The notes below the pieces were generated by a model. It did not search any database. It saw only the letters and a list, made by a program, of their open reading frames with translations, and had not been told where the DNA came from. A program made the translations under genes and the position numbers. From assembly GCA_024698485.1 (NCBI GenBank), contig JAILRC010000048.1, forward strand, positions 1-54,735: DNA of 54,735 bases, read 5' to 3'. Below are positions 50,531 to 54,735 of the stretch, one piece after another; position 1 is the stretch's first letter, and every line of letters starts with the position of its first letter. This DNA is from Lachnospiraceae bacterium (lineage in GTDB: Bacteria > Bacillota > Clostridia > Lachnospirales > Lachnospiraceae).

Positions 50531-51421
50531 ATGAGTCGAGATTACAAGCCTTTTAAAGAAGGAAAAGTAAGAGAGATCTACGATATCGGAGACAGCCTGA
50601 TCATGTATGCCACAGATCGCATCAGCTGCTTCGACGTCATCCTTAACAACAAGGTAACGGATAAGGGTGCTGTTCTGACCCAGATGTCCAAGTTCTGGTT
50701 CGATATGACCAAGGACATCATCCCCAACCACATGATTTCGACAGACGCCAAGGATATGCCTGAGTTTTTCCGTAAAGAGGAGTTCAAGGGACACACCATG
50801 ATGGTGAAGAAGCTCACAATGCTCCCCATCGAGTGCATCGTTCGCGGATACATCACAGGAAGCGGCTGGGCAAGTTACAAAGAGAACGGAACGGTTTGCG
50901 GCATCAAGCTTCCCACAGGTCTCAAGGAGTCGGAGAAGCTCCCCGAGCCCATATACACACCCAGCACCAAGGCAGAGATCGGCGATCACGACGAGAACAT
51001 ATCCTTCGAGCGTTCCGTGGAGGTTCTTGAAAAGCAGTTCCCCGGCAAGGGACTTGAGTATGCCACAGCCATCAAGGACGCCACCATCGCACTTTACAAG
51101 AAATGTGCCGATTATGCCCTCACCCGCGGCATTATCATTGCAGATACAAAATTTGAGTTCGGTCTTGACGAGAACGGCAAGGTGGTCATCGGTGACGAGA
51201 TGCTCACTCCCGACTCTTCCCGTTTCTGGCCCGCAGAAGGCTATGAAGCAGGCCATTCCCAGCCCTCCTTCGACAAGCAGTTTGCCCGTGACTGGCTGAA
51301 GGCCAACCCCGGCAACAACTGGACTCTTCCCAAAGATATTGTTGAAAAGACCATCTCCAAGTACCTTCAGGGCTTCGAGATGCTGACGGGAAAGAGCCTC
51401 GAAAGCTTCATAAACGCTTAA
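50531..51421 (+). CDS. purC: Phosphoribosylaminoimidazole-succinocarboxamide synthase
   Basis: SAICAR synthetase of purine synthesis: joins aspartate to CAIR with ATP. 296 residues from ATG 50531, 5 nt after GGAGG; the upstream ATG at 50354 lies in the chemoreceptor promoter region and has no ribosome site. Motifs: EGKVREIYD (ATP site), ATDRISCFDVIL, VVRGYITGSGW-like CIVRGYITGSGW (about 106-117) and the late DTKFEFGLDENG and DEMLTPDSSRFW. It is the longer PurC form. It stands alone, with its own terminator. Confidence 0.95.
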   Translation: MSRDYKPFKEGKVREIYDIGDSLIMYATDRISCFDVILNNKVTDKGAVLTQMSKFWFDMTKDIIPNHMISTDAKDMPEFFRKEEFKGHTMMVKKLTMLPIECIVRGYITGSGWASYKENGTVCGIKLPTGLKESEKLPEPIYTPSTKAEIGDHDENISFERSVEVLEKQFPGKGLEYATAIKDATIALYKKCADYALTRGIIIADTKFEFGLDENGKVVIGDEMLTPDSSRFWPAEGYEAGHSQPSFDKQFARDWLKANPGNNWTLPKDIVEKTISKYLQGFEMLTGKSLESFINA

Positions 51422-51446
51422 TACCTATATTCTTCTCTATATCTCG

Positions 51447-51486
51447 GCTGCGCAGTACCGTAAAGGTTTCTGCGCAGCTTTTTTTC
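51447..51486 (+). terminator. Terminator of purC
   Basis: GCTGCGCAG (51447-51455) pairs with CTGCGCAGC (51470-51478), followed by seven T. Confidence 0.93.
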
Positions 51487-51549
51487 TTGAAAAAAATGAC
51501 AAAATGGTTCACAATCATTTGTATCAGACATCTGAAAGGAAAAAGAGGA

Positions 51550-52329
51550 TTGGAAGAAGCAAAAACAAACATTTTCAAAGATCCCGACAGGATCAGGGTC
51601 TTTCTTGAAAAAGGCGGTGAACGCGGCTCTGCCGAAAAGCTCGCAAGAACTCTGGGGGTGGCTCTTACGGAGGATCCCAAAGAGGCAGCCGATGCGGATG
51701 TGCTGTTAAGATATGCCAAAAACGGCCTTTCCTTCGAAAGTGAAGGGCAGGTGCTGCGGGGAGATTTCGAGAACCTCAGACACCGCCTGGAAAAAGGAAG
51801 GGTGGATCACGAGCTTTTGGTGAAAGCCGCGAAATTTAAAGGTGAAAAAGAAGGTCTCACAGCCATAGATGCCACCGCAGGTCTGGGTGAAGATTCCATG
51901 CTCCTGGCCTTTGCCGGTTTTAACGTCACGCTTATAGAAAGGGATCCCATCATCGCTGCCCTTCTGAAGGACACAGTACGCCGAGGGACCAGACTACGGG
52001 ATCTGTCCGAAGCGGCCGGGCGGATGACGGTGGTGGAAGGGGACAGCATAGAAGAACTGCCGAAACTCATGGATCCTCCCGATGTCATCCTGCTGGATCC
52101 CATGTTCCCCGCCAAAAAGAATACAGGGCTTGTAAAAAAGAAATTTCAGATGATCTACCTCCTTGAGCGGCAAAGCATGGACGAAGCCGATCTTCTGAAA
52201 GCAGCCATTCTTGCCCGTCCCAGAAAGATCGTTATAAAACGCCCCGCTGCAGGCCCGTTTCTCGGTGATATGAAACCAGGCTATTCACTTAGCGGAAAGA
52301 CCATCAGATATGACTGTATCGTTTTATAA
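51550..52329 (+). CDS. rsmJ: 16S rRNA (guanine1516-N2)-methyltransferase RsmJ-like
   Basis: Class I SAM methyltransferase. DATAGLGEDSMLLAFAG is the SAM-binding loop, VTLIERDP the acidic end of strand 2, and VILLDPMFPAKKNTGLVKKK the family signature; VIKRP (here IVIKRPAAGP) and GKTIRYD lie at the C-terminus. Start uncertain: I use TTG 51550, downstream of AAAGGAAAAAGAGG, giving 259 residues, near the E. coli length. ATG 51496 is the alternative but has no ribosome site and follows the purC terminator by 10 nt. Confidence 0.85.
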   Translation: MEEAKTNIFKDPDRIRVFLEKGGERGSAEKLARTLGVALTEDPKEAADADVLLRYAKNGLSFESEGQVLRGDFENLRHRLEKGRVDHELLVKAAKFKGEKEGLTAIDATAGLGEDSMLLAFAGFNVTLIERDPIIAALLKDTVRRGTRLRDLSEAAGRMTVVEGDSIEELPKLMDPPDVILLDPMFPAKKNTGLVKKKFQMIYLLERQSMDEADLLKAAILARPRKIVIKRPAAGPFLGDMKPGYSLSGKTIRYDCIVL

Positions 52330-52385
52330 CGGATCGGTGTTCACACTATGGCGAAATACAGTTCTTCAATTTGCCAAAACAAACC

Positions 52386-52423
52386 TTGACAGCATCTTTA
52401 ACAAAATGTTATGTTATCGATTG
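52386..52423 (+). promoter_or_regulatory. Promoter of the polytopic membrane protein gene, with ATCGATTG box
   Basis: -35 TTGACA (52386-52391), 18-bp spacer, -10 TATGTT (52410-52415). ATCGATTGTAT begins at 52416, at the expected start of transcription, and is the same 8-mer as in the operator cluster at 32519 and 32585. Confidence 0.6.
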
Positions 52424-52448
52424 TATATTATATTTTTTGGAGGGCTTT

Positions 52449-53312
52449 ATGGAAGAATTTAACACAGACCGGCTCCGGACAGAGGAAAACACTGTCCTTC
52501 CCGTCGACGAAACCACGTCAGAAAAAAATCCCTTTGCTTCCGCGCTCAGAGAAATACTCGGTTCGGGAACTACCCTTGCAATGATGACCGTATTGGGAAT
52601 CGCAATTGTCCTTGCACCCATCGCTGCCTTTGCGGGATTGAGTCTTTCAGGCGGTATTATCAGTCAGATCTTTTCAGATCCCGAGCTGCAATACGGTCTT
52701 CGTCAGATTGGTTTTACTACGAAAGATATTTATGATATTTTCTCAGATGTCAGACTCATTATAGTTCCACTGACTCTCGTCGCCAACATTCCCGGCATCT
52801 TAACCCTTATAGGTTATTATCTCATATGGTCAAATGCCAGGAAAAAAGATGCTCCCGCTCCCACTACAGGCATCTCACTTCTTAAAGCAGTATGCATCCT
52901 TGAGATCATCATGTATGCCTTCGGCGGTCTCATGCTCGTTTTATCCATGGTGATATTCATTGTGGCCACGATGGTGGCATTGGGCTATGCTGCTTTGTTC
53001 CTTATCCCCTTGTACATTATCCTTATCCTCATCCCCGGTGCCGCTATCGGTCTCGGAATCGCAAAGGATGTAGGACTTATGAACTCCTTAGAGAAGATCG
53101 GCTCGACCCTTGCCAACACCGGAAGTAATAAAAAGATCTCAATGTTTGCGGTCGTTCTGCTTTATATCGCCGGAATCAGTGAAGCCTTTTCCGCTTTAAC
53201 CTCTATAATGGTTTTAAATCCGGGCTACATGCTCGTCGGAGGTTTGAGCGCCGCTCATCTCATAATCCTGGCCACCCTTTTGAGTAAGATAAAGAATACA
53301 CTTAACAACTGA
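52449..53312 (+). CDS. Polytopic membrane protein of unknown function
   Basis: 287 residues from ATG 52449, 8 nt after TTGGAGGG. The cytoplasmic N-terminus of about 45 residues is acidic and polar; six or so TM helices follow, two of them fused into a long hydrophobic stretch (about 155-215). No charged residues within helices and no transport or enzyme motif are visible. I do not recognise the family. It stands alone between rsmJ and the iscU terminator. Confidence 0.75.
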   Translation: MEEFNTDRLRTEENTVLPVDETTSEKNPFASALREILGSGTTLAMMTVLGIAIVLAPIAAFAGLSLSGGIISQIFSDPELQYGLRQIGFTTKDIYDIFSDVRLIIVPLTLVANIPGILTLIGYYLIWSNARKKDAPAPTTGISLLKAVCILEIIMYAFGGLMLVLSMVIFIVATMVALGYAALFLIPLYIILILIPGAAIGLGIAKDVGLMNSLEKIGSTLANTGSNKKISMFAVVLLYIAGISEAFSALTSIMVLNPGYMLVGGLSAAHLIILATLLSKIKNTLNN

Positions 53313-53376
53313 AAACTTCCGATACGATAGTGTGTCATTCCTAAAACTTCAATCTGTGCTGCGGCACTTTAAAAGA

Positions 53377-53406
53377 AACAGCGTCCGAAAATCGGACGCT
53401 GTTTTT
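53377..53406. terminator. Bidirectional terminator
   Basis: AACAGCGTCCGA (53377-53388) pairs with TCGGACGCTGTT (53392-53403), with a T-run on the plus side. On the minus strand only three to four U follow. It serves the membrane protein gene and iscU, which converge here. Confidence 0.88.
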
Positions 53407-53407
53407 A

Positions 53408-53869
53408 TCATTCTCCGGGAGTCTCGTAAAACGCCTCGGTCTCATCGATATCATTTACCGGGGGCTTCAGTCCTTCGATGGTGATGTTCTTCTTTTGCGC
53501 ATAATCCCAGAGAGCAGCGTGAACAGCCTCTTCCGCAAGGAGCGAACAATGGATCTTTACGGGCGGAAGGCCTCCGAGAGCCTCCTGAACAGCCTTATTT
53601 GTAAGCTTCAGAGCAGCCTCTATGTCCTTTCCTTTGATCATTTCAGTAGCCATGCTGCTGGTGGCAACTGCCGCTCCGCAGCCGAAGGTTTTAAACTTGC
53701 AGTCACGGATGATGTTGTTCTCATCGATATCAAGATAGATCCTCATAATGTCTCCGCACTTGGCATTTCCCACTGTGCCTACGCCACTGGGATTCTCGAT
53801 CTCGCCCACATTTCTGGGATTTGTGAAATGCTCCATGACTTTTTCGCTGTATTCTATTACCTGACTCAT
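53408..53869 (-). CDS. iscU: Iron-sulfur cluster scaffold protein IscU/NifU
   Basis: 153 residues. The three cluster-binding cysteines are Cys38 (KCGD), Cys64 (FGCGAAVATSS) and Cys108 (IHCSLLAEEAVHAA), with Asp40 of the usual assembly site. It receives sulfur from the cysteine desulfurase encoded just upstream (gap 70 nt) and builds clusters in the cytoplasm. In place of the LPPVK of E. coli IscU, GLPPVKIHC is intact. The C-terminal acidic tail (about 20 residues) is longer than in E. coli. Confidence 0.93.
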   Translation of the reverse strand: MSQVIEYSEKVMEHFTNPRNVGEIENPSGVGTVGNAKCGDIMRIYLDIDENNIIRDCKFKTFGCGAAVATSSMATEMIKGKDIEAALKLTNKAVQEALGGLPPVKIHCSLLAEEAVHAALWDYAQKKNITIEGLKPPVNDIDETEAFYETPGE

Positions 53870-53939
53870 ATTTTTCTCCTGTTCTTTTGCTGTTCAAATG
53901 ACTTTTCATGCGTACCTTACTGTTAAGACACGCCATGCT

Positions 53940-54735
53940 TCATGCTTTTTGTTTCTTTATAAAATCCTCGTAAAGGGGTGACATGCTTCTCAAGCGCTCC
54001 ACGATCTTCTTGAGGGCTTCCACCGTGTAATCGATCTCTTCCATGGTGTTCTCGTCGGAAACCGTGAGTCTTAAAGATCCGTGAGCGATCTCATGAGGAA
54101 GACCGATGGCAAGAAGCACATGAGAAGGATCGAGAGAACCGGATGTGCATGCCGAGCCGCTGGATCCGCATATGCCTTTCTGGTCAAGCATAATAAGAAG
54201 GGATTCGCCCTCAATGAATCTGAAGCTGAAGTTTGCATTATTGGAAAGCCGTGTTGTACGATGTCCGTTGAGCTTTGTGTAGGGGATCTCTGCCAGTACC
54301 CTGTCGATCAGGTGATCTCGGAGTGCGGTCTCCTTAGCGGCTCTCTCCTGCAGACGCTTTGCGGCCAGCTCCACAGCCTTGCCCATTCCCACGATACCGG
54401 GGGTGTTCTGGGTTCCGCCTCTTCTTCCCTTTTCCTGTGAACCGCCGTGGATCAGGGATGTGATCTTAATGCCGTTTCTTACATAAAGGAAGCCTATGCC
54501 CTTGGGTCCGTTGAACTTGTGTCCGCTGGCGGAAAGAAGGTCAATGTTCATGTCGTTTACGTTAATGGGAAGATGAGCAAAAGCCTGAACAGCATCGGTG
54601 TGGAAAACAATGCCGTGTTCATGGGCGATCTTTCCGATCTCCGCAATGGGCTCAACCGTTCCGATCTCATTGTTCGCAAACATTACGGAGATCAGAGTTG
54701 TGGTGGGGCGGATTGCATTTTTAAGTTCCTCAAGG
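53940..54735 (-). CDS. nifS: Cysteine desulfurase NifS/IscS (partial, N-terminus outside the window)
   Basis: 265 codons of a PLP enzyme that takes sulfur from cysteine for cluster assembly. The frame stays open to the right edge (reading RPTTTLISVMFANNEIGTVE), so the N-terminal third lies outside. Visible: FHTDAVQAF (PLP Asp and Gln), SASGHKFNGPKGIGFLYV with the PLP lysine, RRGGTQN, and the active-site loop CGSSGSACTSGSLDPSHVL with the catalytic cysteine. It precedes iscU on the same strand, the usual NifS-NifU order in Firmicutes. Confidence 0.95.
   Translation of the reverse strand, partial: LEELKNAIRPTTTLISVMFANNEIGTVEPIAEIGKIAHEHGIVFHTDAVQAFAHLPINVNDMNIDLLSASGHKFNGPKGIGFLYVRNGIKITSLIHGGSQEKGRRGGTQNTPGIVGMGKAVELAAKRLQERAAKETALRDHLIDRVLAEIPYTKLNGHRTTRLSNNANFSFRFIEGESLLIMLDQKGICGSSGSACTSGSLDPSHVLLAIGLPHEIAHGSLRLTVSDENTMEEIDYTVEALKKIVERLRSMSPLYEDFIKKQKA

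Noticed and set aside
1-54735. CRISPR arrays, insertion sequences, phage genes, tRNA or rRNA genes
   Set aside because: I saw no spaced direct repeats, transposase or integrase motifs, tRNA cloverleaf or rRNA sequence anywhere in the window.

Overview
The window looks like a chromosomal segment of a Gram-positive, low-to-moderate GC anaerobe of the Lachnospiraceae/Clostridia type. Reasons: an ANTAR regulator next to a type I glutamine synthetase, a T-box riboswitch, a BirA-type biotin operator, a CIRCE box, consensus TTGACA/TATAAT promoters, strong AGGAGG ribosome sites, CUT1 sugar importers without their own ATPase, lipoprotein signal peptides, and a TagF-like wall polymer transferase. I see no tRNA, rRNA, CRISPR array, insertion sequence or phage gene. 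Family and taxon assignments come from reading the proteins; no database search was run.

Layout. 1-3456 (minus): a candidate 51-residue membrane peptide with its own promoter and terminator, then ANTAR regulator, glutamine synthetase and an ArsR-type regulator. 3620-5939 (plus): an ABC-2 type exporter divergent from the ArsR regulator, with a matching pair of operator-like boxes over the two -10 elements. 5961-10415 (minus): a secreted protein and an MMPL/RND exporter behind a near-perfect CIRCE element, then a TetR regulator. 10424-13106 (minus): a TrpXYZ-type ABC importer. 13320-18634: a coiled-coil lipoprotein, bioY and birA with a shared operator/terminator/promoter element, a secreted M19-like hydrolase and a small acidic membrane protein. 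18693-32304: UDP-galactopyranose mutase, two hybrid histidine kinases, a second TrpXYZ importer under a Trp-specifier T-box, a voltage-gated-type K+ channel and two wall-polymer glycosyltransferases.

32754-48795 (plus) is the most interesting block. It is one apparently co-directional cluster: a GH43 (galactanase-like) lipoprotein; a very large solute-binding protein fused to beta-sandwich modules; two CUT1 permeases; an anchored NHL/TPR protein; a Yip1-family membrane protein; a secreted DUF5696-like protein; two more CUT1 permeases; a second solute-binding lipoprotein; and a LacI regulator. An AT-rich region with several related ATCGRTTG boxes precedes it. I read it as a glycan capture and uptake machine with two importers around a three-protein surface/membrane module whose role is not known to me.

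48892-54735 holds household functions: a chemoreceptor lacking an extracellular domain, purC, rsmJ, a polytopic membrane protein, and the iron-sulfur pair iscU/nifS (nifS runs off the right edge).
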